Source: Vanessa cardui (Eukaryota > Arthropoda > Insecta > Lepidoptera > Nymphalidae). Taken from it: a stretch of 64,000 nucleotides of DNA. Shown here piece by piece: positions 10,485 to 22,261 of this stretch; position 1 is the stretch's first letter; each line of letters opens with the position of its first letter. The notes beneath the pieces are model-generated. The model searched no databases and was not told the DNA's origin. It worked only from the letters and a program-made list of their open reading frames with translations. The stretch spans positions 15,564,501 to 15,628,500 of the forward strand of contig NC_061124.1 in NCBI RefSeq assembly GCF_905220365.1. Direction: 5' to 3'. The translations under genes and the position numbers were made by a program.

Positions 10485-10685
10485 GACTAGTTATCGCCCG
10501 CGGTTTCTTTGCGTTTTAGGTTATTGATACCTTCGTTGAAATAAGTACCAATATCCGTCTTTGGATTTCAAATTTACTTCATAGCAAATTTCGTCAAATT
10601 CGGTTCATTGATTTTGTCGTGGAAGAGAGACAGACAGACAGAGTTACTTTCACATTTATAATATTAGTATAGAAGTATAGATTAT
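10485..10685 (+). repeat. RTE-type LINE 3'-end-like repeat
   Basis: Contains AAATTTCGTCAAATTCGGTT, the AGACAGACAGACAGAG tetranucleotide block and ATTTATAATATTAGTATAGA. This arrangement is typical of short RTE-like 3' ends in insects. Similar copies lie at 46601 (minus), 60130 (plus) and 61090 (minus). Confidence 0.5.
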
Positions 10686-12164
10686 GCGATAATATAATAT
10701 ATGTTAGATTCAAGTATATCCAACACAATGTTTACTTTATTTAAAGTGTATAGTCTGATTAAATAAAATAAAAAAACATTACGCACATTGGTGACGGCGC
10801 CGTAGTGTGAGGATTTAATATTACAATTATAAATAGTGGGTCGCCGGTGAAACTTAGCCTTTATTTAACTGTTTTTTTTTATTTCATTGTAACAAATAGT
10901 ATACATTACTACAGTTAAAATTAGACTTGTTGGTTTACTTTAATTTTGTTTACGTTTTTCTTTCTTTTTTCTTATACATCGGTCTCTAACCGGCCAGTAA
11001 CATATTTCTGCACATCTAAAGCTGAAGCTCCTCAAAATGAGATCATAACCATTTTTTTAATTACAGCTATCGTCTCATAAGCACTGTGACAAAAAAACGG
11101 CTTACACTATTAATATATAAGAATGTTATAAATAAATAAAAATCATGTTATCATTGTTATCGTTTAATCAAAAACAGCTGTATTAACAACCAACAAAAAG
11201 CGTCATCGAATACTTATTTGTCACAATACTATACTTGGAATAAAGTCGGCACACAAACATAGAGAAAAGAAACAGATAAAAGAGGACTCGTTTTACAAAA
11301 CCGAAGTATTTCTTCGGCATAATCGAACGAAGCTAATTTCCTTTAGAAAGAAGTACCGGTAATTCTAACCAACAATACCCGTGAACCGGACAAAACCAGT
11401 TCCCTATTCGATCGGCCTTCGGTGTCAGATGTTAAGATGATTGTGTTGGAATAAGTGTTGAATTCCTCAAAGTATTCAACCTTTCTTCTTGCATTTGTTA
11501 CTTTCCTAGACATTTTATAATGAACCTATTTTGTTTGGGATTTATATAGAACTAGAATGTATTTTACATTTGATTTATAGTGCAGTCAATGATACTGTAA
11601 ATAATCATTACTGAAATTCATAAAATAGTATTAATAATGTACAACAAAAACAAATAAATATTTCCTTATGTAAATAATACTTTAAATATAATATACATTT
11701 GATTATGATGTAGGAATTTATATGAATATTTCATATGTAATTTATTAATTATAATTAAATGGAATATCATATAAACTGGTATGAATTAAAATTTTAAATT
11801 TAAGATAAACCTTTCCTTAAGTTACAAACCGAATTTTAATAAGGTTATATCAAACAAAATGTAGGCAAATCAAGTTCGTGGCTAGACGCGTTGTCATTTA
11901 AACTAGAGGCAACTTGTACATTACTTATGCAGCTAATTAACGAGCTGTGTTTGTACAGACACTGAAACACTGGTAAACAAAATTCAACAAAGTTCAAAAA
12001 GCCAAGCAATTACGTCACTTAAAAGAATCAAACTAACCGTGAAACGCATTGTTTCATAATAGTTCGAAAATGACACGTTTCTTTACGAATAAATAGTAAT
12101 ATAGTTACTAGCTGTATTTTAGCCAAACCATTATATCAACCATACATTTAACATAAAGTAAAGT
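10686..12164. other. Unassigned AT-rich DNA
   Basis: No ORF of note. A less AT-rich block at about 11270-11480 stands out slightly in composition but shows no coding frame. No repeat family recognised. Confidence 0.35.
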
Positions 12165-12437
12165 AACAGCCTGTAAATTTCGCACTGCTGGGCTAATGGC
12201 CTCCTTTGCCATTAAGGAGAGGGCTTGGAACATATTCCACCACGCTGTTCCTTCCAATGCGTATTTCAATGAAATTAGACACAGGCAGGTTTCCTCACGA
12301 TGTTTTCCTGCACCGCCGAGCACGAGATGAATTATATACACAAATTAAGTACATATATATATAGTGGTGCTTGCGTGGGTTTGAACCAGAAATCATCGGT
12401 TAAGATGCACGTGTTCTAACCACTGGGCCATCTCGAC
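12165..12437 (-). repeat. S1 SINE (Metulj-like), near full length
   Basis: Read on the minus strand: tRNA-like head ATGGCCCAGTGGTTAGAACA, B-box region with GGTTCAAACCC-type sequence (diverged), 'gtgctcggcggtgcaggaaaacatcgtgagg' type body, then the AGAGGAGG-like block and CAGCAGTGCGAAATTTACAG end. A 60-80-codon minus-strand ORF here is a by-product of the SINE. Confidence 0.8.
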
Positions 12438-13114
12438 ATTTAACATTGATAAATTATATTATACAAGCTGAATCTGCGGCTTATTCCGCGCGAAATTTAT
12501 TGAGCTTTAGCTTAGCTTACACCATACCATACCATACCACACAAGCCGTTATCCATCATTCTACCCTCTCGTGTGACCAATTTAAAAAGCTTATATATGT
12601 ACATCTGCAAGACTCATACAGATTCCATAGTAAACATGTAAATCAGATCAGCGGTACTAGACAGTTACTTTGACATTCATTATATTAATTTAGATTAATT
12701 CACGAAGAGAAAATGTTATAATATAATATTAATACTCAATTTCATATTCGAGGTGGAGTGGCTAAGCTAAAATATACGCTATATATATTATGCGTTAAGT
12801 ATAAAACAGGGTACTTACAACAATTTATAATACATTTTTTTTACATTGATTTTAATTTTTTACGTCCCAAAAATAAACAAGAAATATTGATCAGGTTTCA
12901 CTGATTTATATGTATTTAAAATTAAAAAAAATTGAATGATTTATATATTTTTTTTAAATATCGAGTTTAATTTTGGTAACCAATAAATTACGATCGAAAA
13001 CCGACCACTTGGCGTCTACTAGTAAAAATCCGGATATGTGATGATACATAATATATTACTGCTCTTTCAAGTATCAAAATAACGATTTCAAGTAATATAT
13101 TATAATTCTAATCA
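12438..13114. other. Unassigned AT-rich DNA
   Basis: Contains a short (ACCAT)n run at about 12521-12538 and otherwise low-complexity AT-rich sequence. Nothing coding recognised. Confidence 0.35.
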
Positions 13115-13510
13115 AATCAAATTTACTTAGGTACTAGGGCTTTGTTCAAGCCTGTCAGGGTAGGGAGCACTCACTCATAATCATTATATTCTACAGTCAA
13201 GCAATAATTAGTATTGCTGAATTCCAGTTTGTGTATTTAAAGTTAGTGTGGGCCACGTTTTCCAATAAGAGGACTAGCTTGAATTCCAGCGAAGATCTGC
13301 TGATGTTCAGTAATAACATAAAACTTTAAAAGACTAAATTTAACATTAAATGTAAAAAATGGCACGGGCAACTGTGAGCCCGTGCATGTTCTAAACTTAA
13401 ATAAAAAAGTCAGTAATCGAGAGTACATCAAAACAAAACAAATTCAAACATCTCAATTCCCAGGGTCGGTGGCGCAATGCCGATATAAGGAATGGTTAAC
13501 ATTTTTTAAG
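13115..13510 (+). repeat. Family B repeat, diverged, with a roughly 200-bp internal insertion
   Basis: The left part (about 13115-13230) has GGGCTTTGTTCAAGCCTGTC and AGTATTGCTGAATTCCAGTT. The right part (about 13440-13510) has CAATTCCCAGGGTCGGTGG and ATAAGGAATGGTTAACATTT. The intervening 13231-13440 is not B and includes the GC-rich hairpin at 13362-13385. Confidence 0.5.
13362..13385. other. Perfect GC-rich hairpin (8-bp stem, 8-nt loop)
   Basis: GCACGGGC and GCCCGTGC flank the loop AACTGTGA. It lies inside the unidentified insertion in the 13115 B copy. It may be a terminal hairpin of a mobile element or chance. Confidence 0.4.
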
Positions 13511-14303
13511 TTATCAAAGTCTATGTGACTTACGATCCGGTAGCCTATTTGCCAATCCAACTACCGATGACATAAAAAGTCATTATTAAAGTCATGTGAC
13601 TACGAAAGATTCCTAAAATAAATAATGTATTCGCTAATAAAAAATATGTAACGAGTATCCATAATATAAGTATCTATTGACGAACTCTTTAATTTTATAC
13701 CATAAAAGGTGATGATAATGAGAAAAAGCATGGTCTTACTTTAAAATTGACATATTCAGTATTTACAATCGTGGAAAGGGTTACTACTGAATTTGGTCCG
13801 GTTATCCTCGAGAAAATCTACTTTCTGAAACGGTGGTAAACGTTTTATTCACTGTAACATAACTATTCAAAAGTGTTATAAAAGTTTCTTTGAAAATTAA
13901 TGTTTTGATTTTCAATTATTAATTTGAACTTGAAAATTAATTATACATCAGTAATTTATTTTCTTATGAATATCTAATTAGGTTTTTGATATTAAATTAA
14001 ATACTTAGTAACAAATATTATATTAGCAATGTTTCTTCTTAAAGTCACGTTTCTGGTTCCCGTCATAAGTCTGACACGCTTTGTTTATTAGAAATGATTA
14101 AGTATAAAATAATATAATGTTTACGTAAGGTGGAAAATGTTATTTCGAATGTTTAAAGGAGATACGACAGTTCGTCGTAAGTTATTTAATATAAAACACT
14201 TCTTAATTTGGCTGTGTAATAGTTATCAATCAAGATATACTTGTTACTTTTGTACCTTGGGAAACTAACGGTAAATAACAAATACAATCTATGCAACAAA
14301 TTA
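13511..14303. other. Unassigned AT-rich DNA
   Basis: No ORF or recognised repeat. Confidence 0.35.
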
Positions 14304-14580
14304 AATCTATACACATAATAAAATTGGAATGTCTGTTTGCAATATTAAAATAGCAATTTTTACTCAATGCATATGTATGTATACACGGTTTATATACCAA
14401 AATAACATTTTTTACAATTTTTGTAGGTCTGTCTGGCTGTCAGTCTGTTTGTTCCGGCTAATCTCTGGAATAGTTGGACCAATTTTGACGGGACTTTCAC
14501 TGACTGATAACTGAAATAATAAGGAGTAACTAAGGCTACAATATTTTGTTATATTCAAAGGTCACGGGCACAACTAAATA
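14304..14580 (+). repeat. Family C repeat (unclassified)
   Basis: Starts TCTATACACATAATAAAATT, then GTCTGTTTGCAATATT, a 'gtctgtctggctgtcagtctgtttgttccggctaatctctgg' type block, TTTTGACGGGACTTTCACTG, and ends near GGGCACAACTAAATA. A second copy starts at 58868. Both are on the plus strand. Superfamily unknown. Confidence 0.55.
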
Positions 14581-14874
14581 AACATATGTTTAAAATCAAT
14601 TACACTCTTAAAGATTAATTCAATATGCGGTTTATAATGTAATGCTACGACACTGTATGACTTTTTACTGACTCTTTTATTTCTCTTCCAACTCGAATAT
14701 AAAACTGAATTTAAAAAACATGCTTAATTATTTTCATGTACTAAAACTGTACTAGATTATATTGTCATTAGCACAGCTTGCAAAATTAAAATTTCAACTA
14801 ATTCGCTCGGGTGAACCAATTTATAATTCAGTTTAGTAGCAATTAGGATACAAAAATAAATTACGTAAAATAAT

Positions 14875-15265
14875 TTTCTTGGTGGTTGGGCTCTGTGCAA
14901 GAAGTATGAATAGGTAGCGTCATCTCCATATTTTTTTTTATGGCATAGGTGACAAACAAGCAGAAGGCTCACCTGATGGAAAGTGACTACCACCGCCCAT
15001 GGACATCTGCAACACAAGGGGGCTTGCAGGTGTGTTGCCGGCCTTTATATCTTAATATATTTCACCAAAAAACACTTACTTTAGTATTCCCGTGTTCCAA
15101 CTCGAATGGTGAGTGATTCAGGGTAACTACAGGCATATAGGACATGACATACTCGTTTCCTAGGTTGACGGGGAAATGGAATTTTAGGAATTGTTAATAA
15201 TTCATATTATGCCACTGTCTATCGACGGTGGTGACCACTTACCATGGGGTACATATGCACGTGTA
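14875..15265 (+). repeat. Family B repeat, diverged, split by a LINE 3'-end fragment
   Basis: The left part at 14875-14930 (TTGGTGGTTGGGCTCTGTGC) and the right part from 15048 (AGTATTCCCGTGTTCCAACT, GTAACTACAGGCATATAGGA, GTGACCACTTACCATGGGG) make one B copy interrupted by the minus-strand fragment at 14931-15047. Confidence 0.6.
14931..15047 (-). mobile_element. LINE family D 3'-end fragment, inserted in a B repeat
   Basis: On the minus strand it reads GCCGGCAACACACCTGCAAG, then ATGGGCGGTGGTAGTCACTT, TCCATCAGGTGAGCC and an A-rich tail (T run at 14932-14939). It matches the end of the family D remnant at 16428-16650, so it is the same LINE's 3' end. Confidence 0.65.
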
Positions 15266-15704
15266 TTGACATATTTTATAATATTTTTATATTGTAATAT
15301 TTTAGGAAAAGTTGTAAAACCAATTATATTTTTAACAGTTTGCTTCGTAAATAGTTAAACAAATTTAATCATAATATAAATATAATCAGAATACATGAAC
15401 TGGTATTTAGTTTAATAATTTACAGGCGACAATACCCTCTAGACTAATCGATCTTGTAGCTTCGCTGAAATTAATTATTACATTTTGTACTTCTATTTTC
15501 GTATAAACTAATTATTTAGAAGCCCTACCATATAAATATTTTGTAACCCTCTTCTCAGAAGCTTCTTAGAGAAGGAGTATATTGTTTATTAAATATGCAA
15601 TACAAGATAAAAAAATTCCAATATTTATTAAAATAAATCAATCAATAAGAGAGAACAGCCTAAAGACTTTGATATCATTATATATGTATATGTATCACTA
15701 CATA

Positions 15705-15985
15705 TTATAAAACAAAGTGCCCCGGCCGCGTCTGTCTGTCTGTATTTTCTCGATAAACTCCACAAATACTGAACGGATTTTCATGCGGTTTTTAATAATA
15801 AACAGAGCAATTTACGAGGAAGATTTAGGTATACATATAATTTAATGAGGCTTTTTTGTAAATAAATTGAAATAGATCAGCAACGGAAAAAAGCAACAAA
15901 TAAACATAAATAAAAGATAAAAATATTCAAAAAAAAATCTCATTTCCATCCGAGCGAAGCCGGGACGGACAGGCAAACAATTTTA
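15705..15985 (+). repeat. Family E repeat, longer copy
   Basis: AAACAAAGTGCCCCGGCCGC start, a GTCTGTCTGTCTG block, GAACGGATTTTCATGCGGTT, and an end at GAGCGAAGCCGGGACGGACA. It has an internal AT-rich stretch that the 9905 copy lacks. 15266-15704 shows nothing recognised. Confidence 0.55.
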
Positions 15986-16427
15986 TCAAAACTGTGAAAC
16001 AAAAAAAAACAGTCCAAAAATTAATGCGTTATATTTACTAGTCCGCAGTCTGTACACGTAGCATGTATATAAGACAAGATACACATTTCATATGAAAATG
16101 TATGCATGCATTAACGCAGGGCCTCTAATTATTACCTACCGAAACACCAATTACCCCATCAAAGCGTCATCACCGGCTAATTGGAGTTAAATTACACAAA
16201 GCAGCGTTGATTTGTCGACGAATGATTTTGATAGATAATTTATCACTTGATTGTTGATGGCGAAATCGTTACTGTTGTTCACGTTGTGTTATCCAATGCG
16301 GACAAGGAGTGTTATGCGTTTAACCTGTTTTATTTTAAACGTCTTTGTTGTATAGATCTATTTAGCCACGAGTGTGCTATTTTATTTCCACCTCGAGATC
16401 CGAAAATCCACAACAGCGTGATTTCTA

Positions 16428-16650
16428 AGACATTTTCCTCGCACAACCACTTTGTGACACCAGCTTTCACCGGCGGTTTTTCCGAACCGACACGACACGG
16501 GAACCTTCAAGAAAAGAGCGTACTCCTTCCTCAAAGGCCGGCAACGCACCTGCAAGCCCCCTGGTGCTGTAGATGTCCATGGGCGGTGGTAGTCACTTTC
16601 CATCAGGTGAACCTCCTGCTCGTTTGCCACCTATCACATAAAAAAGTGTA
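16428..16650 (+). pseudogene. LINE family D: ORF2 C-terminal remnant and 3' UTR
   Basis: The frame starting at 16428 reads a typical ORF2 tail of Jockey/R1-like LINEs: a SPAVFPNRHD block, then TFKKRAYSFLKGRQRTC, then DVHGRW and a stop at 16590-16592. One internal TGA lies where a Trp is usual. The 3' UTR up to about 16650 matches the fragments at 14931 and 49834. The longer open frame at 16247-16675 is in a different frame and is not the real one. RT and endonuclease are absent. Confidence 0.7.
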
Positions 16651-17439
16651 CCCATTTACGTTCAATTATTATTAGTAACGGTTTGCATTAGTATGTTTTT
16701 TTAAAACCGTAAGTAACTGCACTGTCTATTGATTTTTTGATGAATACAATTTTAACCGTGTGTTAGTTCGCCAATACGCTATTCAACAATGGACACTCAA
16801 AAGTTATAACGTGTTATGACATTATATGGAAATAACAAAAAAATGTAACTAAAAAAAATCTAATATAATAGTGAGTATTAGGCGTAAAACATTAAAAACA
16901 AGCCAATCCTTTATTATACAACTTTTTGAAATAGTATCTCATACAAATCTAATGAACGCGAAATAAATATTCATTCGTGCGAAATATTTAATAAATTAAT
17001 GAAACAGACTAAATCTTGTGTAAATAATTTCATTAATGTTACTCGTATATATCCACGTGTAGCCCTTTTACTAAGGCAATGTACGCATACATCTTATAAT
17101 TATTTGGAAATTATTTATGAACGTCATTTCCATACGTGGTTGATATTATTTTATATTTTGTAACGTATGTGATATACTATATGATAGTTATTAAGTTTTA
17201 AACTATAAAGGTTTGGTTAGGTTAGGTTAAGTTATAAAAATAATTTTAATATTTTTGTTTTGTAAGTGGCAATACTTATACAGTATACATATATAAAAAT
17301 CTTGTTATATAACGCATACGCTGTATTCTCAATAAATAGGTCTTAAATAAAACTCTTACTCAATCTTCTTCAACTATTTTTAATAGCCCTAAAAAACAAC
17401 AATTATTTTAAACATCACATACATTACTCTGATCCCTGA
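16651..17439. other. Unassigned AT-rich DNA
   Basis: Includes a short run of GGTTA units at about 17213-17231. No gene or known repeat seen. Confidence 0.35.
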
Positions 17440-17640
17440 TCTGAAGTAGCTAAAGCACTCGTGTTATGGAAAATCAGGAGTAACGACGGTACCACAAACA
17501 CCCAGACCCAAGACAACATAGAAAACTAATGATGATCTATATCGACTCGGCCGGGAATCGAACCCGGGACCTCGGAGTGGCGTACCCATGAAAACCGGTG
17601 TACATAGCACTCGACACGGCACGGAGGTCATATTTTAAAC
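17440..17640 (-). repeat. S2 SINE (second tRNA-derived family)
   Basis: On the minus strand: GACCTCCGTG start with a GTCGAGTG A-box-like block, GTACACCGGTTTTCATGGGT, then a perfect B box inside CCCGGGTTCGATTCCCGG, then TTGTCTTGGGTCTGGGTGTT and a tail near TTACATT-like sequence. Other copies lie at 34222, 39935 and 48635. The head is tRNA-like, but there is no full cloverleaf suggesting a working tRNA. 17641-18010 holds nothing recognised. Confidence 0.75.
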
Positions 17641-18010
17641 ATAGAATGAAATTCTAATATTCGACAAAAACGTATATCGTGACATTATTAAAATGAGACA
17701 ATTTATATAATAGTTAATATTTAAAAATAAACATATTATAATAAACTTGACTTACAAAATTGTTGTTTATTATTAAAATTTGATAGATTTATTGAATATT
17801 AGTTATTTACGGTATACTACAAACTACGTATTAATTATTCAATGATAATAATAAATATGTTGTTTTAGTCCAATGTAAAGATGCTAAGTTTATTGTGTAC
17901 CTATAGAAGATAAACTTTTAAGCCAAAATATTTACAAATAACTTAATTTGTAAGAAATAACTTGTAAAAATAAGCAGTAAAGATCTGTCTTCTTACAATA
18001 TTAGTACAAT

Positions 18011-18320
18011 AAAGTAACAACATGTAAATTTCCCACTGCTGTGCTAAGGCCTCCTCTTCCTTTTATAAGAAGATTAGGAGTATATTCGTACGTTCGAAGA
18101 GTACGTGGCGTAGTTCTTGACGCTACGTACTCTTCAATGCGAGTTGGTAGATTTACATGTGGCAGAATTGTGTTGGAATAAGACACACGCAGGTTTCCTC
18201 ACGATGTGTTCCTTCACCGCCGAGTAGACTTGAATAATAAACACAAATTAAGCACATGATAATTCAGCAATCACTGGTTATAATATACGTGTTCTGACCA
18301 CTAGGCCATCTCAGCCCATT
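18011..18320 (-). repeat. S1 SINE, with a local duplication or insertion
   Basis: On the minus strand: GGCTGAGATGGCCTAGTGGT head, a GCGGTGAAGGAACACATCGT body and a CAGCAGTGGGAAATTTACAT end. The middle contains two copies of an AAGAGTACGT-like string around 18098-18135, suggesting a small inverted or repeated insert. 18321-18887 shows nothing recognised. Confidence 0.7.
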
Positions 18321-18887
18321 CGTATACATAAAAATATAATAAATCTTACTTTTAATAACTACTACTACGACTATCGTTGTGAAGTTTGTACATTATGTTT
18401 GTCTGAAACTAGATCGAGAACAGTAAATTGTCATTTGAGAAAATGCTGAGAATTTATCTTCGTTCTCGATTAATCGAATGGTAATTCGAAAGCCGAGCGT
18501 CCAACAGTCCCTTCTTTCATAACTTATTATATTACATTCGATTCCAAATGAATGATTAAGCCTATATACGGGTCCATTCAAAAAACCATGTCATGTGTAC
18601 AACGTATATCGCCATGTGCCCCATAAAACTCGATTATATCCAGACCTTGTCCGCTTAATGATATATTGATCACATAAAGAACTGCGACTAGCTAAGTTCG
18701 AATAGAAATAGCAGGTTTAACCTCATTACATTCTCGATTTTATTTTTCTTGCCGAAATATCTTTCCGTGAAAATGAAAAGAATAAATGATTTTGTAGGTA
18801 TTATTTTTCTATTATCTTTTGGCAAATTATAATTTCTAATTCAGATTCTGATAAAAGATTATATTTAAGATCTAATTCAGATAGTGT

Positions 18888-19150
18888 CAACTAGGTACCA
18901 CCCACTCATTAGTTATTCTATCGCCAAATAAAAGTACTCAGTATTGTTGTGTTCCGGTTTGAAGGGTGAGTGAGCCAGTGTAACTGCAGGCACAAAGGAC
19001 ATAACATCTTAGTTCCCAAGGTTGGTGGGATATTGACGATGTAAGGAATAGTTAATATTTCTTACAGCGTCATTGTATATGGGTGATAGTGACCACTTAC
19101 CATCAGGTGGCCCATATGCTCGTCCGCCAACTTATAACATAAATAAAATA
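18888..19150 (+). repeat. Family B repeat, good copy
   Basis: AGGTACCACCCACTCATTAG, GTATTGTTGTGTTCCGGTTT, GAAGGGTGAGTGAGCCAGTG, TAGTTCCCAAGGTTGGTGGG and CCATCAGGTGGCCCATATGC, ending in an ATAAATAAAATAAATAAAT tail. The AAATAAA-type tail and 5' truncation of other copies fit a LINE 3' end or LINE-mobilised SINE. Confidence 0.7.
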
Positions 19151-19229
19151 AATAAATGGCTATTTTCCATTGTATAAACATGTTTACCGTAAAAGAAATA
19201 TTGCGATTCAGGTTCTTATATTGATATTG

Positions 19230-19530
19230 TCCGGCCTATTTCGGTCACGGTGGCTAATCCCGTGAGAGACCAGCCAATTACCGGACATATATGTATTAGT
19301 GCACAAGCGTGTGCGCAAAAACAGGTGAATTCTCTAATGCATCACTTGTATAATCCAATGGGATGGCAAATCCGAAACAGGACGTGGATCAGTAGCTTAA
19401 CGGACTTTTTGAGGCAAGGGATTGTATTCCAACTTCCAAACTTTGAACAAATATTTTCTTATTGGCCCAACCGAGGTTGGATCCTGAATATCAGTATATA
19501 TGGCTTAATATCAAACCAATAAAAACCGAG
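19230..19530 (-). repeat. Family G repeat (tRNA-headed, SINE-like), body
   Basis: Contains ACAGGTGAATTCTCTAATGC, CCAATGGGATGGCAAATCCG and GTATTCCAACTTCCAAACTT. I recognise this order from a common lepidopteran repeat whose tRNA-like head is seen at 55480-55632. The 90-codon frame at 19250 is not a gene. Confidence 0.45.
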
Positions 19531-20249
19531 GCAACCTTATCAAAGTTAATTATTAATTTAATGCAAAATGTCGTTCTCTCTCAAATGTATTTAAATAAGT
19601 AACGATTTGAGATATGCTATTTGATAATAAATGGCACGTAAAGTTTGTAAGTGTCGAAATGCTGGGTTGCGACCTCCTCTCCTTTTCGAGGAAAAGGTAA
19701 TGCGGATTGGTGGAGAATACCTCGCGATATTTTATTTCACAAATGAAGAAATTGAAATTGCAACAAAATGCTGTTAAAAATAATTAAAAAAACATTCCGT
19801 CTATCGGCGAAATAGATTTAGAGCTGTCAGTAATTTGAATAAACCACTGATACCGTTCGGATTGAGAAAAAAAAGGTAATCAAAAATTTATTTTTTACTG
19901 TAAAATAAATGCTTTACATAACCAATTAAATAGATAACTATATCAGCGTGAAATTATTAATGTTCTCGGCTGATTCAATCGTCCATTTCCAAGTCAGTAA
20001 CGGAAAATATACAATTTGTCGGCAACCCGCGTATCCGATTCTGAACAAACGCCCAGCACGTGGATTCCATGTAAACAAGCGAGGGAATGAGTGAATCAAT
20101 GAGAAAAGTTGACTCAGAAGACTGAAGGGTCAAGAGATGAAAAAAAATTAAGATCAATGTAGCAAAATATCAGAAGAATATTGAAGATTCATAAAACATT
20201 TGTCCTACTTTTTGTCACCTTATTTTAAGTTAAGAAAGTATATAATATA
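19531..20249. other. Unassigned AT-rich DNA, with possible S1 scrap at 19670-19740
   Basis: A GCGACCTCCTCTCCTTTTCG string and a nearby GCGGATTGGTGGA string weakly resemble S1. Otherwise nothing recognised. Confidence 0.25.
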
Positions 20250-20560
20250 TATCTCAAATTGACTGACTGACTATCAACGTACAGCAAAAAAACAGTCAGA
20301 TATTATGACGTAGGCATTCTCTAAGAAAGGATTTTGATAAATTTCACCCCTAAGGGGATAAAATAGGGAATAAAAGTTTGTAAAAAAATTCTTAGATTTT
20401 CGACTAAAGATTGGAACTACTACGATTCCTTGTTTTATCCCCCAGTTTATATATATATATGTATATACTCCAAAAAAAAGGATATAGGCTACTTTTCTTA
20501 CCTAAAACATTGCAACCAACATGTAAAACGCGAGCGAAGCCAGGGGCAACTACTAGTTTT
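20250..20560 (+). repeat. Family F repeat (unclassified, lepidopteran-type)
   Basis: GACTGACTGACTATCAACGT start, TTATGACGTAGGCATTCTCT, CACCCCTAAGGGGATAAAAT, and an end at AACGCGAGCGAAGCCAGGGG plus CAACTACTAGT. The pattern recurs widely in Lepidoptera. Class unknown. Confidence 0.5.
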
Positions 20561-21299
20561 AAGAAATTGAAGAAAAACAAATCCAAATTATATATATGTT
20601 GGCAGTATTGAAAAAGTGCTTGTATGCCGTAGAAATTAAGGGCAGAAATGAGTGATAAATCAAAGTAAGCAAACCATAAGCCATATTTCCACGTCATCAA
20701 TGAGACGCCAACAATAGGATGACTGTAATTACACTTGGGAACCTTTCGAATTAGAGGAACTGTCCGACATTTCATAACGGTAGTGCTCTGATATCAACTG
20801 ACAACGCTTTAAATTGGAAGCATTTGATGTTTATATCTGAGAATACGAAGAAAATAAAATTTCCGATATCCAGGACTATATATTATACTCGCCTTGCTTG
20901 AAAGCGGAAAACTGGCTCATTTTTTAAAGAATAGGATTTTCTACTAACATAATGCTTCTTGCATTTTTGGCACCATTACAAGCAGTCATGATTCATAATT
21001 AGTCGTTACTTTGGCATATCTATACATATTTTGCTCAATATGAGCATGATGTGTCACTACTATATGCATTACACTTTATATAAATAGACCAAAAAAGAAA
21101 CATATTATACTGTAAATAGTTTTAGTTCATATTTGTATATATGTATTTAAGCATTTAATGTTGTTAATTCTTTTGTTAATAAATTGATATAAAAAGAAAC
21201 TGCGAAATAATAAGATAGATTCTGCGGGTAGATGTGAAAATAAACAGTCGTACTTTTCAAAGCTCTATCTTTATTTAATTTTATTAAATACATTAATGC
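20561..21299. other. Unassigned AT-rich DNA
   Basis: The minus-strand 123-codon frame at 20404-20775 overlaps family F and has no recognisable domain. Nothing else seen. Confidence 0.3.
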
Positions 21300-21378
21300 C
21301 TATGTTTTAATACTTACACTACCTAAGTATTAGTGGACCATCACTACACTCTCACACAAGTTATTACACCACTGAGAA

Positions 21379-22054
21379 ATGGATACTCCTGTTGAACAGC
21401 TGGTTAAAGGGATGGAGAAACTTTCTGCGATGTTCAGCCAAAGAATGGAAGAGTTTGAAAGAAATTTATTACCACCAAGCGCCTCTGCTCCTACGAATCC
21501 AACAATAAAGTCCTTGTGTGCCGAGTTTTACACATTCAAGTCCCTTGTGTGGAAATCGCTCCGACTACTCAAAGCCCAGATCGAGATTGTTGCAAATGGG
21601 TTGGATCGCATAGAGTCTCAGTGTCGTAGGAAGGTTCTTCTCCTCCATAGTGTTAAAGAAAACCAAGGCGAAGAGGTCATGAAGAAAACGTTAGCTGTAT
21701 TAACCGGCTAATTGAAGATGTCAGATGCTGCACCTGACGTGATCGACTACTGCCATCGCTTGGGGATGAAGAGGGATGCTCCACGTCCTATATTAATTCG
21801 TTTCACCTTCGTACACTTTCGCTCCAGAGTATGGAAGGCCAAGACGGCGCTGAAGGGTTCCAAAATAACAGTTACAGAATTTCTGACCAAGTCCCGTCAA
21901 GCTGTTTTCGTAGAAGCTCGGAAATACTTTGGAATAAAGAAGTGTTGGTCAGTAGACGGCGAAATTCCTTCTTCCAAACAATACCCGTAAAAAGATTACA
22001 TCATCTTCCGAGCTCAAACAATTACTCGCTCAGCATCCAAAATGCCACAACTGA
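21379..22054 (+). pseudogene. LINE ORF1 with one stop and one frameshift
   Basis: From ATG 21379 the frame gives a coiled-coil-like N-terminus (EQLVKGMEKLSAMFSQRMEE), then an RRM-type ORF1 core: RRKVLLLHSV, VIDYCHRLG, RPILIRFTF and VWKAKTALKGSKITVTEFLT. TAA at 21709-21711 interrupts it in frame. Near 21976 the frame shifts by one base. The conserved tail (KKITSSSELKQLLAQ) is read in the shifted frame and stops at 22052-22054. In this family ORF1 binds LINE RNA as a chaperone. The segment 22055-22261 is AT-rich spacer where the endonuclease should start but does not. Confidence 0.8.
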
Positions 22055-22261
22055 TCACGGGTACTTTGTTTATAACTTCGCAATTCGGTCGGTTTATATC
22101 ACTCTGCCGCTGTCTTTTACATTGCAGGGTATTGTTAATTTATATTACTGTAACTTAACTTTTATATTGAACTATATTAACGTTTTATAATGTTATTTTT
22201 AACTACCTGTCCTATTAATTTGATGTTCAAATAACAACTAATGTCAAAAAATTGGTTAAGG

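Noticed and set aside
15546..15572. Heat-shock-element-like palindrome CTTCTCAGAAGCTTCTTAGAGAAG
   Set aside because: Spacing does not fit the nGAAnnTTCn pattern and no gene is near.
16247..16675. 142-codon open frame
   Set aside because: Overlaps the real LINE family D ORF2 tail in another frame.
17213..17231. TTAGG-like run (also 24238-24255)
   Set aside because: Only three or four units; too short to indicate a telomere, and such runs are common in insect DNA.
17520..17580. Possible tRNA gene on the minus strand (perfect B box)
   Set aside because: Part of a repeated SINE family (S2) with no complete cloverleaf.
19250..19522. 90-codon open frame
   Set aside because: Lies inside a family G repeat and shows no coding signal.
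20404..20775. 123-codon minus-strand frame
   Set aside because: Partly inside a family F repeat, with TA-rich simple sequence; no domain.
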